From: JAFKFJ01 sp963786445
GTDB lineage: Bacteria > Pseudomonadota > Alphaproteobacteria > Acetobacterales > Acetobacteraceae
Reading direction: 5' to 3'
DNA length: 64,000 bases
NCBI GenBank assembly: GCA_963786445.1
Contig: CAWAZU010000005.1
Span: forward strand, 124,001-188,000
A model generated the notes under the pieces. That model saw nothing but the letters and a program-made list of their open reading frames with translations, was not told where the DNA came from and ran no database searches. Both the position numbers and the translations under genes were made by a program. Shown in pieces: positions 24,414 through 34,050 of the stretch. The first letter of the stretch is position 1; each line of letters begins with the position of its first letter.

Positions 24414-26855
24414 ATGGACGTCCTCGTCGTCAACATGATCCCGGAGTTGCTGAGCGGCGAGACCAACCAGGACAGCGAACCGTCCCTCGCCGTAAACCCC
24501 GACAATCCCCTGCAAATGGCGGCCACGGCCTTCACGCCGGACCCCCTGAGCGGCCCGCTGGCGCCGATCTACACGACCACCGACGGGGGCAAGACCTGGG
24601 CGCTGAACCTGATTGTTCCCGGTGCCGGCTCCGGTGTGGGCTTTTACCTGCCGACTGCAGACATCACGCTGCGCTTCGGCGGGAAGTCGAACGTGCTCTA
24701 TGCCGGGATTCTCCGAGGGGACACGGTCGCTCTCAATATCCTGCGCACGCCGAACTACCTCGGGAGCGCGGTGATGACGGTCCTCGAGGGCAGAGGCAAC
24801 GAAGATCAGCCGTGGGTGCAGGCAACCACTGCGGAGAAAACTGGCGGCACACCGGACCGCGTTTATGTTGGCAACAACAACTTTAGCACGTCGCCGACGG
24901 CTACCGTCGATTTCTCGCTCAATGCAGCGACCGCCGCTCCGCCGGCCGGCTTCGCGCCGAGCGGTCTGACCGCACGCATCCCCAATAACCAGAACGGCCC
25001 GTCAATCCGTCCGGTCGTGCACCAGGACGGCACGGTTTATGTGGCGTTCTTCAACTGGACGACGCCGGCGGCGATCCCGCACACCTCCGATGTGGTGGTG
25101 TGCCGTGACGACAACTGGGGCCAGGGCGCACCCGCGTTCAGCGACCTCATCGACCCCGGCGACGGCCTTGCGGGCATAAGGCTTGCCAGCGTGTCGCTCC
25201 CCTGGGCCAACTTTTCCTTCCTCGGCCAGGAGCGGGTCGGCTCACATCTCTCGATCGCGGTCGATCCGCGCGACAGCTCGACCATTTATGTCGCCTGGGC
25301 GGATTTTCCGACTGGTTCGCCGCCTTACACCATCCACTTGCGCCGCTCGCGCGACCGCGGCGTCACTTGGTCCGGCGACCTGCGCCTGATTCCGAACGGC
25401 ATCAACCCGGCACTGGCGATCAACGAGAGGGGCCATGTCGGCTTCTTGTACCAAACCCTGACCAACTCCGGTGCAACCTGGGAGACCCGTGTCGAAATCT
25501 CGGACAACGGGTTCAACGGCCAATGGTGGACGGCGGTGCTGGCCGCGGCGCCGTCAAACGCGCCCGTGGTCGGGTTCCATCCCTATCTCGGCGACTACGA
25601 TTATCTTCAGGCCATTGGTCACAATTTCTACGGCGTCTTCTCGGCCAACAACACGCCTGACCACACAAACTTTCCCAGCGGCGTCATCTATCAGCGCAAC
25701 GCCGATTTCGGCACCAAGACGCTTCTTGATCTCAGCAACAATCCCGTACCGATTTCCATCGATCCATTCTTTTTCAAGGTTTCGCTCAAGGCCGGCGAGG
25801 TGGCGACTGTCATAGCCGACAACGGCTACTTCGGGCGCGTCTGCCTCGGCTCGTTCGTCGACGAAATCCTGACCATCAACAATCCCGGCGACGGCAGACT
25901 GAAGATTTTCGACATCATCGTGGCACCGCCGGACTTCGAAGCGCCAAGCGTGGCGGCCTATCCTCTCGCCGTGCATGCGGGCGATTCCATCGAGGTCGTC
26001 ATCCGCTTCCGGCCGCTCTCGTACGGCCCTAAAGCCGGCACGGTGACCATCATCAGCGACGACCCAATCGGGCCGCACACTATCTCCGTCTTCGGCGACT
26101 GCCCGGCGCCGCGGCTGAGCCTGATCCTCGCCAACGCGGGGTTGTTCGCCAAGACCTGCGTCGGAAGCTTTACCGACGAGACGTTGATCCTCTGCAACAG
26201 CGCTCATTGCCCGCTGACAGTCAACGCCATCGCCTCAAGTTCCGTCGACTTCATCGTCCCCGAAGCGCTGGCTTATCCGCTTCTGGTGGCGCCCGGCGGC
26301 TTCCTGCCGATTCCTATCCGGTTCGCCCCTGTGAACTTCGGGCCGAAATCGGCTGCGATCGAGGTGTTCAGCGACGACCCATCAAGCCCGGCCAAGATCG
26401 AGGTCCGCGGCGAGGCGCCGCACGGCCGTCTTTCCATCGCGGGCTCGACAGTCTTCGGCGGCGTGAAATGTTGCCGCCGCGAGCAGCGCGTGGTATCGAT
26501 TTGCAACACCGGCGAGTGTGCGCTGCACGTCTCGCATGTTGGCTTCAAGAGGAAGCGGCGGCATTTCCGTATCCTGAACAACCCGTTCCCGGCGTCGTTG
26601 CACCCCGGTTCCTGCCTCAACGTCGTCATCCAATATTCCGCCACGGCGCGCGCTACGCTCGCCTGCGAGCTGGTCATCAAGACCGACGACCCGCATCATC
26701 TCGAGAGATGCCTCGACGTCGTCGCCTGGACAGTCTGGGACTGCTGCTGCCGTGACGGCCAGGAAAGGTGCGGCTGCGGCGGTGGCTGCGACTGCTGCAA
26801 ACGGCGTAGCGAGGACCGCGACGATGACCGCGGCGGCGAGGAAGACGCGGAATGA
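24414..26855 (+). CDS. beta-propeller protein with three ASH-like repeats and a Cys-rich tail
   Basis: The 813-aa product has a sialidase-like beta-propeller (residues about 15-440) with Asp-box-like motifs (TTDGGKTWALN; RSRDRGVTWSGDL). Three tandem immunoglobulin-like domains of the ASH/HYDIN (choice-of-anchor D) type follow at about 455-560, 565-665 and 670-770. Each contains a Cys near its start (GRVCLGSFVDE, KTCVGSFTDE, GVKCCRREQ), the V-I-RF-P pattern and an SDDP-type turn. The tail has CCCRDGQERCGCGGGCDCC followed by an acidic end. No signal peptide is visible. It may be a surface or scaffold protein; the Cys tail could bind metal or cross-link. GC content appears lower than in neighbours, suggesting acquisition. 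Confidence 0.75.
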   Translation: MDVLVVNMIPELLSGETNQDSEPSLAVNPDNPLQMAATAFTPDPLSGPLAPIYTTTDGGKTWALNLIVPGAGSGVGFYLPTADITLRFGGKSNVLYAGILRGDTVALNILRTPNYLGSAVMTVLEGRGNEDQPWVQATTAEKTGGTPDRVYVGNNNFSTSPTATVDFSLNAATAAPPAGFAPSGLTARIPNNQNGPSIRPVVHQDGTVYVAFFNWTTPAAIPHTSDVVVCRDDNWGQGAPAFSDLIDPGDGLAGIRLASVSLPWANFSFLGQERVGSHLSIAVDPRDSSTIYVAWADFPTGSPPYTIHLRRSRDRGVTWSGDLRLIPNGINPALAINERGHVGFLYQTLTNSGATWETRVEISDNGFNGQWWTAVLAAAPSNAPVVGFHPYLGDYDYLQAIGHNFYGVFSANNTPDHTNFPSGVIYQRNADFGTKTLLDLSNNPVPISIDPFFFKVSLKAGEVATVIADNGYFGRVCLGSFVDEILTINNPGDGRLKIFDIIVAPPDFEAPSVAAYPLAVHAGDSIEVVIRFRPLSYGPKAGTVTIISDDPIGPHTISVFGDCPAPRLSLILANAGLFAKTCVGSFTDETLILCNSAHCPLTVNAIASSSVDFIVPEALAYPLLVAPGGFLPIPIRFAPVNFGPKSAAIEVFSDDPSSPAKIEVRGEAPHGRLSIAGSTVFGGVKCCRREQRVVSICNTGECALHVSHVGFKRKRRHFRILNNPFPASLHPGSCLNVVIQYSATARATLACELVIKTDDPHHLERCLDVVAWTVWDCCCRDGQERCGCGGGCDCCKRRSEDRDDDRGGEEDAE

Positions 26856-27087
26856 CGGGGCGGGAAGCATGACCGCGATGACGTTGGCGCGGCGCCCGAT
26901 GAGCGCGCCGAAATAGAGTTCGCGTCATCAACGCCGCCACCGCAGCGGGCAGAATTCCATAAGTGTCCATCCGGGTGAAGACCTCGACGGCTGGACCTTT
27001 CGGCAGCGCCGCAATCGGGCCGGAGTGAGCTAGCGCCCGCTCATTGGCCCCCACGATGGCATTTCATAGCGAAGCAGTGGTCCCGCA
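26856..27087. other. intergenic, nothing recognised
   Basis: Between the propeller gene and the IS21 remnant. The minus-strand frame here continues antisense through the Cys-rich tail and has no family resemblance. Confidence 0.4.
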
Positions 27088-27831
27088 TGTCAAACGGCGC
27101 GCAATCGGGACCCCGGATCGGCATCGAAAAGGGACCCCTTTTCGGGATTGGAGCAGGCTTGTCCCGGTAGCGAATAGGAGGGCCCCGCGCGCGTCGCGCA
27201 GTGCCTTCACGAGCGACGGAGCGACACGCGTGGGAGCTGCCTGTTTGCCCACCGGGGCAAGCCGGGGTGGTACAGCAGCTCAGGCGCGGTGCTTGAAGCG
27301 CCAGGACTCGTTGCCGGTCTCGATGATTTCGCAGTGATGGGTCAGCCGGTCGAGCAGCGCGGTGGTCATCTTGGCGTCGCCGAAGACGCTGGGCCACTCG
27401 GCGAAGGCCAGGTTGGTGGTGACGATGATCGAGGTGCGCTCGTAGAGCCGGCTGATCAGGTGAAAGAGAAGTTGGCCGCCGGTCTGAGCGAAGGGCAGAT
27501 AGCCGAGTTCGTCGAGCACGACGAAGTCGAGCCGGGTCAGATAATCAGCGAGGCGGCCCTGGCGGCCGGATCGGGCTTCGCCCTCCAGCCGGTTGACGAG
27601 GTCGACGACGGTATAGAAGCGGCCCCGCGCACCGCCGCGGATGCAGGCCCGCGCGACGGCGATGGCGAGATGGCTTTTGCCGGTGCCGGTGCCGCCGATC
27701 AGCACGGCGTTGCGCTGCTCGGCGAGGAAGGCGCCGCTGGCGAGGTCGCGGATCAGCGCCTCGTTGATCGGGGTGCCGGTGAAGTCGAAGTTGTCGAGGT
27801 CCTTGGCGAGCGGCAGCTTGGCAATGGTCAG
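27088..27831 (-). mobile_element. IS21-family remnant (3' half with istB fragment)
   Basis: The right-hand part of an IS21-type element remains: an outer end starting TGTCAAACGGCGCGC at 27088, two nearby copies of GGGACCCC, the non-coding 3' region, and the last two thirds of istB on the minus strand. istA and the other terminus are absent. The break at about 27831 lies inside istB and joins a foreign gene fragment. Confidence 0.7.
27280..27831 (-). pseudogene. istB: IstB fragment (transposition helper ATPase), N-terminus missing
   Basis: From LTIAKLPLAKDLDNFDFTGT to the stop this matches IstB. Walker A is GGTGTGKSHLAIA, Walker B is DFVVLDELGYLPFAQ, and the C-terminus has DAKMTTALLDRLTHHC. 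About 75 N-terminal residues are missing. The open frame continues upstream without a stop into an SRAP-type fragment, giving a 240-codon chimeric ORF. Confidence 0.8.
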
Positions 27832-28002
27832 CTGGCCGGTCTCCGTCGCGTTCCACTCATAGAAGGCGTCCGCCGGCACGATGCAGCGGCGAGCCTTGAA
27901 CGCACCACGGAACAGGCCCGAAGTGGCGACGATCTCGGCCCTGGCATTGATCGGGCGCTGCGCTTTGGCGGGGTCCAGAGCACGCTGTTTCCCGAGCCTC
28001 AA
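27832..28002 (-). pseudogene. SRAP (YedK/HMCES-like) gene fragment
   Basis: Fifty-seven codons contain RPINARAEIVATSGLFRGAF and RRCIVPADAFYEW. These match the core of SOS-response-associated peptidases, which shield abasic sites. The N-terminal MCGR with the catalytic Cys2 is missing, and so is everything after FYEW, replaced by IstB sequence. It is a relic. Confidence 0.7.
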
Positions 28003-28151
28003 CTCCCGGTTTCCGACGAGGAGGTGGCGGAGACGTTGCGGGCCGCGCTCGCCCGCTGCGGAAGGTTGCCGCGCTCCGCCGACATGTTCCTCTCCGGCCT
28101 GTGCGCGCGCTACCTGGTCGAGGAACTGCGCGGCGCCGGTTTCGCCTCGCC

Positions 28152-29050
28152 GTGGCTAAGGGCTGGAAGCTCAACGAGTACGGCCTGTTCGAGGGAGACC
28201 GACAGATTGCCGGAGGGACGGAGAAAGACGTCTATGCAAGCCTTGGCCTGCCATTCATCCCGCCGGAGCTGCGCGAGGACCAGGGCAAGATCGTGGCCGC
28301 GCAACTGGCGCATCTGCCGCCGCTCGTCTCGCTCGGCGACATCCGCGGCGATCTGCACGCACACACCACGGCCACCGACGGCCGTGCGACGCTAGCCGCA
28401 ATGGCGCAGGCGGCGCGCGAGCGGGGCTACGCCTATCTCGCCATCACCGACCACAGCCGCCGCCGGGCGATGGCGCACGGCCTCGGGCCGCGCGAGCTGG
28501 CCCGCCAGATCGAGGAGATCCGCCGCCTGAACGCAAAGCCCTCCGGCTGCGTCGTCCTCGCGTCGATCGAGGTGGACATCCTGGAGGACGGCAGGCTGGA
28601 CCTGCCGGATACGGTGCTCAAGGAACTCGATGTGGTTGTCGGCGCGATCCATTCGCATTTCGAGTTTCCGAAGGCGCGGCAGACCGAACGTCTGCTGCGC
28701 GCGATGGACAACCGGTATCTGGACATCATCGCCCACCCGACCGGCCGGCTGATCAACCAGCGTCCGCCTTACGACCTGGATTTCACGCGTCTGCTGCGGG
28801 CCGCGCGCGAGCATGGCTGCCATTTCGAGGTCAACGCGCAGCCCGACCGGCTCGACCTGCCGGACACGTTTTGCCGATTGCCAAGGATGCGGGCGTCAAC
28901 CTTGCGATCTCGACCGACGCGCACGGCATCGAGGAACTCGCGTTCATGCGCTACGGGGTGGACGTGGCACGACGGGGCTGGCTGGAACCCGGCGACATCC
29001 TCAACACCCGCTCCTGGCTGCAGCTGAAGGCGATGCTGCGGCCGCGCTAG
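28152..29050 (+). pseudogene. polX: PolX C-terminal (PHP domain) fragment, frameshifted
   Basis: The sequence KGWKLNEYGLFEGDRQIAGG followed by LRGDLHAHTT-type text is the end of a family X polymerase domain plus the PHP phosphoesterase domain of bacterial PolX. DLHAHTTATDGRATL, AITDHSRR, GAIHSHFEF and DIIAHPTGR supply the PHP metal ligands. The polymerase domain (about 300 residues) is missing. Near 28874 one base appears to be missing, and the expected end (ISTDAHGIEELAFMRYGVD to a stop at 29050) runs in the next frame. The preceding 28000-28150 holds a different unidentified frame (SADMFLSGLCARYLVEEL), perhaps another gene's fragment. Non-functional as DNA polymerase. Confidence 0.75.
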
Positions 29051-29055
29051 GCAGC

Positions 29056-31419
29056 TCAGGGCGGACAGCGTCCGCGTTCGCATTCCAGCCAGGCCGGGTC
29101 GATCGCCTCGTGCAGGCCGGGGTCGCTGATGCCAGCCAGCACGGCGGCGAAACGCGCTTCGTCCATGTCCTCCTCCGGCAGGTATTCGTGGCCGAGAGCG
29201 TCGTCCGCCCGAACCGGCAGGAGCGTGCATCCGCGCACAAGCGGCTGGTTGGCGAGCAGGATCGCCCGGAACGCCTGCAGGTCGCAGCGGTCCGCGGCGA
29301 TCTTGAGCGTGTAGCTGACCTGATTGCCGCGCTCGGCGCCGATCCAGTGCCGCTCCAGCAGCCGCAGCCAAGTATATTGCTCGTCGGGCGTCGCCTCCGG
29401 CGCGGTGACGAGACGCGCGCCCAGCCCGAGACGCAATGCGAGCGGCAGCGCCGGGAAACCGACCACGCTCATGCCGGGGAAAGTCCGCAGCGAGCGGACC
29501 GGGTAGCCGCGCCCGGCGTATTCGGCGAGCAGCGGATCGCTGCCCGGCTGCCATTTGCCGTTCACGTCGCGCTCGCCACGGAACTGCACCCAGCGCAGAT
29601 ATTGCCGCCGCGCCGGCAGGTGCGCGCCCTCCGTCAGTCCGAACAGCTTGGACGTGGTGCCGGCCGGCTTGATGGTGGTGACAGTCAGTGGCGGATTGAG
29701 GCCCAGCTCCGCCGCATAGGCCAGCGCCTCCGCTTTCGCCGCGGCGGAGAGGTGGGCCAGCATCGTCCAGAACGGTGCCGCCCGCGCCTCGTCCAGCAGG
29801 TCGCGGAAGGCGAGGCCGAAGCGCATCCAGGCCCACTCGTGCAGCCCTGTCGGGCCGATGCCGATGCGATTGGTGCGCCGCACCTCGCGTGCATAGAGCG
29901 CGTCCATCAGGTTGACGCGGATCAGGAACCGCACGCCGAGCCGAACCGAGTCCTCGACGCGTGCGTCCCACAGCGCCGCCACCTCCGCCGTCGCTGCCCC
30001 CGGCATAACCTGCTCCACGGGCACCGGGCAGGCCAGAAGCGGGGCGAAATCAGCGACCACGCAATGGCCGCCGGTCACATGCAGCACGACTTCGCCGCAG
30101 GGATTGGTGATTGCCGGGAAGCTTGTGTGCGTCGCACGCTGCGAGAGTTCCGCCAGCAGACCGGCCGCATGATCGACACGGTAGCGGCGGCTTCGCACGT
30201 CGCTTCCGTCCACATACACCGGCTTCTGCCAAGCCGAGCCAGTGCGGTAGTCCTCGAGCAGGTCGCCGTTGATGAAACCCGGCTCGCCGTTGACCCAGGT
30301 GCACGCTGTCGCCTCGGCGAACACCGCGACGGCGTGGCGCGTCATGGGATCGTTGCCGCCGCTGTCGTCGCGAACGCGCGCCCAGAACTCGCGGTCCACC
30401 ATCAGGGAATGGTTCGCGGTCCACAGGCCGCCCTGCGCCTTCAATCGTACGAAGCGCAGCGCCCCGGGGTCGCGCCAGCTCTTGGTCGCCATGCGAGCGG
30501 CACGCCGAGCGCCGCCGCCCTGGACCTCGACGGCGAGGATATGGTCCACGAGCAGCGCCTGCTCCCAAGGCTGCAGCACCGCGCCGGAGCGGTCGCGCGC
30601 CCGGGCAGGTTCGATCACCTGCTGTCGCAGGCGAATGAAAGCGCGCAGCAGCGAGAGCGGGCCGGGCGCCGGCCGCCCCTGCATGCCGCCAATCGGTGCG
30701 CCGCGCGGGCGGATGGCGGAGAGGTCGAGCAGCAGGGTTCGCCGGCGCTCGCGGCGGAAAGTCATCGCCTCCAGGATCTCCACCGCCTTCGCCCATCCCT
30801 CCCGACTGTCCTCGATCGCGTATCGCTCCGCATTGCCGGGGACTGCATCCGGCGTGAACAGCACTTCGCCCCCGAGGAGGCCGCGAAGCCCGGCCTCGGT
30901 GCCGTCCAGGCCGAAGTCCCCGGCAAAGCGACGCAGGCTCGCGCTGCTCTTCGGGTAGTCGGGGTGCTCCGGCGAGAGATGCAGGAGCAGGGCCGGCGCC
31001 TCGGCCCAGTCCACGACGACCAGGTCGTCGTCATAGGAGCGGCCGACGCCGCTGCCGTTCAGGAGCAGATAGAACTTGGCGAAGGACGTGATGGCGGTGG
31101 CGCAGTTGGTGAACACCTCCATGTTGCGCGTCGCCTGACCGGCATCGCTGTGTTGCAGATGCCGCCCGGAGGTGAGCAGCGCGCCGGTGGCGATGGCATT
31201 GCGCAACCGCCCGCATTCCGACGTGTGCCCCGAACGCGGTGTGCCGCCGAGCAGAGAAAGATTGCCGACGGCAACACGGTCGGCAACGCGGCCGAAATCC
31301 TCCGCATCCTCCGGCCGGAATACGGTTCGCCGGGCAACGGCTATCCCCATGCCGGGGTCAAGCGCACGCGCGGCTACGGCGGACATGCCGAACGAGGCAC
31401 CAGGAATGGAGTCGCTCAT
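29056..31419 (-). CDS. nrdJ: adenosylcobalamin-dependent (class II) ribonucleotide reductase
   Basis: This 787-aa enzyme reduces ribonucleotides using an adenosylcobalamin-generated thiyl radical, so it needs no oxygen. Key cysteines are visible: NCATAITSF (C106), NPCGE (C441), GGHCVVADF (C453) and a CERGRC pair in the last residues for re-reduction. TTIKPAGTTSKLFGLTEGAH is the typical C-terminal barrel motif. ATG 31419 was preferred over a start 18 codons upstream whose residues look unlike the family. The nearest gene upstream is nicotinate phosphoribosyltransferase, and it likely ends a groEL-kinase-pncB-nrdJ transcript. Known class II enzymes may use NDP or NTP; the choice is not evident. 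Confidence 0.88.
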   Translation of the reverse strand: MSDSIPGASFGMSAVAARALDPGMGIAVARRTVFRPEDAEDFGRVADRVAVGNLSLLGGTPRSGHTSECGRLRNAIATGALLTSGRHLQHSDAGQATRNMEVFTNCATAITSFAKFYLLLNGSGVGRSYDDDLVVVDWAEAPALLLHLSPEHPDYPKSSASLRRFAGDFGLDGTEAGLRGLLGGEVLFTPDAVPGNAERYAIEDSREGWAKAVEILEAMTFRRERRRTLLLDLSAIRPRGAPIGGMQGRPAPGPLSLLRAFIRLRQQVIEPARARDRSGAVLQPWEQALLVDHILAVEVQGGGARRAARMATKSWRDPGALRFVRLKAQGGLWTANHSLMVDREFWARVRDDSGGNDPMTRHAVAVFAEATACTWVNGEPGFINGDLLEDYRTGSAWQKPVYVDGSDVRSRRYRVDHAAGLLAELSQRATHTSFPAITNPCGEVVLHVTGGHCVVADFAPLLACPVPVEQVMPGAATAEVAALWDARVEDSVRLGVRFLIRVNLMDALYAREVRRTNRIGIGPTGLHEWAWMRFGLAFRDLLDEARAAPFWTMLAHLSAAAKAEALAYAAELGLNPPLTVTTIKPAGTTSKLFGLTEGAHLPARRQYLRWVQFRGERDVNGKWQPGSDPLLAEYAGRGYPVRSLRTFPGMSVVGFPALPLALRLGLGARLVTAPEATPDEQYTWLRLLERHWIGAERGNQVSYTLKIAADRCDLQAFRAILLANQPLVRGCTLLPVRADDALGHEYLPEEDMDEARFAAVLAGISDPGLHEAIDPAWLECERGRCPP

Positions 31420-31509
31420 CGCATTCTGCGTCGTGCTATCGCACCGGTGCTTACCACAGCTGTTCGGCATCATCTTGCTCTGCGCCCGACAAAGACCGGA
31501 GCGGCGCTA

Positions 31510-32874
31510 TCACCTTGGCGGATGGCAATGGGCACGAACCTCGCTGTCGCGCCGGGCGAGTGCCGGGCTGACGGCAACCGGATAGGGCGGATCGGCAGCC
31601 GCCAGCGCGCGTAGTCGCTGCGGCAAGGTCGCGACGTGCGCGGCCGCATCGCGCCGGATCGCGGAAACTGGAGCAGGTGCGGCGAGACGTCGTCCCTGCC
31701 GCATCGCAACGCGCAGCAGCGCCTGTCCTTCGTGCGCCGGCTCGTCCGCGAGCGCGATCACGTCGCCTGCCGCAACACCGTCCGTGGCGCGGCGGAATAC
31801 CTGTTTCGGCTCCGGCAGTATGCGCTTGCCCTCCGACAGCTTCGTCCGCCCTTGTCCAGCATAGCGCGTCAGCTTGTAGGCGAGATCGAGTGCGGGCGCG
31901 TCGGCCGAGACGCTGAGATCGGTGCCCACACCGAACGCGTCGATCGGCGCGCCGGCCCCGATCAGGGCAGCGATCTTTTCTTCGTCAAGGCCGCCGCTCG
32001 CGAAGATCTGGACGTGCCGCAGGCCGCCCGCATCCAGGATCGCCCGTGCGGCACGCGCGAGGCCGTCGAGATCGCCGGAATCCAGCCGCACCCCGCGCAC
32101 ACGAAAATCGGCTCCCAACGCCTCCGCCAGTTCCACAACCCTGGTCACGCCGGCAGGCGTGTCATAGGTGTCCACGAGCAGGATCGTCTCAGGATAGAAT
32201 TGCGCGAAGGCGCGGAATGCGTCGGCTTCCGTTGGGAAGGCCTGGACGAAGCTGTGCGCCATCGTCCCCGCGACCGGGATTCCCCATCGTGCGCCGGCGA
32301 GCAGGTTCGACGTGGCGGCAACGCCGGCAATGTGGAACGCGCGGGCGCCTGCCACCGCGGCATCCAGCCCCTGGGCCCTGCGGCTGCCAAAATCCACGAC
32401 CGGCCGCCCGGCGGCCGCCGCGACGACCCGCGCCGCCTTGGAGGCGAGCAGGGTCTGCAAGCCAACCTGGTTCAGCACCAACGTTTCCAGAATCTGCGCC
32501 TCTGCAATCGGTGCCACCACCTCGAGGATCGGCTCCTCGGCGAATATTGGCGTTCCCTCGGACACCGCTCGCACCTCACCGGAGAAGCGAAAGCCGGCGA
32601 GCCAGTCAAGGAAGTCGGATGGGAATTCCCCGAGGGAGCGGAGGTAGTCCAGGCTCTCCGGTCCGAAGCTCAGCTGCTCAAGCAACGCGCACAGTACGTC
32701 GGCGCCGCAGGCGAGCAGGAAATTGCGACTGGCGGGCAAACGGCGCACGAAGAGGCTGAACACAGCCTCGTCGCGCATGCCCAGCTCCCGGTAGGCACGC
32801 GCCATCCTCAGTTCGTAGAGGTCGGCAAACAGTTCGACGGGGCCGGGCATCGCGACGTGTTGATCGGCCGGCAC
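31510..32874 (-). CDS. pncB: nicotinate phosphoribosyltransferase
   Basis: This 454-aa enzyme makes nicotinate mononucleotide from nicotinate and PRPP in NAD salvage. Motifs are LFADLYELRMARAY at the start, VDFGSRRAQGLDAA with the active-site region, GTMAHSFVQAFPTE containing the autophosphorylated-type His, RLDSGDLDGLA, IFASGGLDEEKI and GVGTDLSVSAD. A GTG at 32874 follows a purine-rich GAGAGGGGGG and is chosen; ATG 32850 is the alternative. It lies in a transcript with groEL, a kinase and nrdJ. A PRPP synthetase gene just upstream of groEL could supply its co-substrate. Confidence 0.92.
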   Translation of the reverse strand: MPADQHVAMPGPVELFADLYELRMARAYRELGMRDEAVFSLFVRRLPASRNFLLACGADVLCALLEQLSFGPESLDYLRSLGEFPSDFLDWLAGFRFSGEVRAVSEGTPIFAEEPILEVVAPIAEAQILETLVLNQVGLQTLLASKAARVVAAAAGRPVVDFGSRRAQGLDAAVAGARAFHIAGVAATSNLLAGARWGIPVAGTMAHSFVQAFPTEADAFRAFAQFYPETILLVDTYDTPAGVTRVVELAEALGADFRVRGVRLDSGDLDGLARAARAILDAGGLRHVQIFASGGLDEEKIAALIGAGAPIDAFGVGTDLSVSADAPALDLAYKLTRYAGQGRTKLSEGKRILPEPKQVFRRATDGVAAGDVIALADEPAHEGQALLRVAMRQGRRLAAPAPVSAIRRDAAAHVATLPQRLRALAAADPPYPVAVSPALARRDSEVRAHCHPPR

Positions 32875-32905
32875 GGCATTCCCCCCTCTCTGGCTGAGCC
32901 GCGGG

Positions 32906-33991
32906 TCAATGATCGTCTTTGTCTCCGGAACGGAGCCTGGCGGCGAACTGGCCGCCGACCACGAGATAGCGACGCGCCAACGGCTGCCATTTTTCCGGCT
33001 CGCGCGGCGCGGGATCCAGCAGGTGCGTCACCGCCTGACGGGCGCGCATTGCGGCCCGGAACGTGGCGTAGAATGCCACCAGCCGGTCGGGGATTGGATC
33101 GGACAGGCGGACCGCGCAGCGAGCAACGAGCACCGCGCCGACCCAGGCGGCACCTAGGACGGCACACTCCATCCCGAGATAGGCCAATTCCTCGAACGGA
33201 TCGAGCAGGCGCAGACGGCGGCTGAATTCGAGGCAATCGATCGCCGCCGGCGGATCGCCGAGATAGATGTGCTCCGGCCGCAAATCGCCGTGGCCCTCGA
33301 CGATCCGCCCCGCCGTCAGACGCGACAGGAGCAACCCGCTCTCATGGCGCAGCATCGCGTCCACGGGTTCGAGAACCGCCGCGACATCCGCTTCGACGAA
33401 GCCGAACGCAGGATCGCACAACACCTGCCGGCTCTCGGCCTGCTCATCGGCAAAGCGGGAAAGGTAGTCGTCCTCGGCGAGTGGCACCGGCGCGGCGGTC
33501 GCGTAGAACGCCGCGAGGCGGTCCGCCACGGACTCGATCTCGGCTGCCCGCAGCGTCCGCTCGCCGATCGCCGCGTCGAGCAGCCGCGCCTCAGGCAGGC
33601 GATGCATCCACACCAGCCACTCCGCCGGGTCGCCCTCGCCGCCGAGGCGGAGCCGTCCGTCCGCCATTCGCACCAGGGGCAAAAGCCCGATATAGACTCC
33701 CGGTGCCAACCTTGCGTTGAGATGCAGCTCCAATTCGCACTCGGCGCGGCGCAGCGACGGCGTGCTGAAGTCGAAGAGTCGTGTTGTCATCGGCTTCTTG
33801 AGTTTGTAGGCAAAACGGTCGGTCAGGAACACCCACGAGAGACGCGTCTCGCGTGCCTCGACGCGCCGCGGCGCATCGGGATAGGAAGATGGCATTCGGA
33901 GAAACGCCACCTTCTGCTCAAGCGTCACGTCCGGCGTCGGTTGATCCACGACCTGCTGCATCGGTTCTCGAAACGGCGGGCGCGGAGTCAT
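32906..33991 (-). CDS. aminoglycoside-phosphotransferase-like kinase (COG2187-like)
   Basis: This 361-aa protein resembles the N-terminal kinase-like half of COG2187 proteins, which are often fused to an ATPase domain absent here. Visible segments are VEARETRLSWVFLTDRFAYK, KLKKPMTTRLFDFSTP, VHRLPEARLLD-type text, and the catalytic-like GHGDLRPEHIYLGDPPAAID (HGDxxxxH/N and a distal D). The start is ATG 33991. The substrate is unknown. It is in a minus-strand row between groEL and pncB, and such proteins recur in hypoxic or stress clusters. Confidence 0.78.
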   Translation of the reverse strand: MTPRPPFREPMQQVVDQPTPDVTLEQKVAFLRMPSSYPDAPRRVEARETRLSWVFLTDRFAYKLKKPMTTRLFDFSTPSLRRAECELELHLNARLAPGVYIGLLPLVRMADGRLRLGGEGDPAEWLVWMHRLPEARLLDAAIGERTLRAAEIESVADRLAAFYATAAPVPLAEDDYLSRFADEQAESRQVLCDPAFGFVEADVAAVLEPVDAMLRHESGLLLSRLTAGRIVEGHGDLRPEHIYLGDPPAAIDCLEFSRRLRLLDPFEELAYLGMECAVLGAAWVGAVLVARCAVRLSDPIPDRLVAFYATFRAAMRARQAVTHLLDPAPREPEKWQPLARRYLVVGGQFAARLRSGDKDDH

Positions 33992-34050
33992 GGCATGCCG
34001 CTTCCCGCCCGGCGGAGATCGGCCTGCTGTCGCGCCGCGTCCGGGCCGGA

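Noticed and set aside
26382..26870. Minus-strand ORF with a hydrophobic alanine/valine stretch
   Set aside because: It is the antisense of the Cys/Asp-rich tail of the propeller protein; hydrophobicity follows from the codons on the other strand.
28813..31614. 933-codon plus-strand open frame
   Set aside because: Antisense to nrdJ, whose motifs are clear; the frame is His/Arg/Gln-rich noise.
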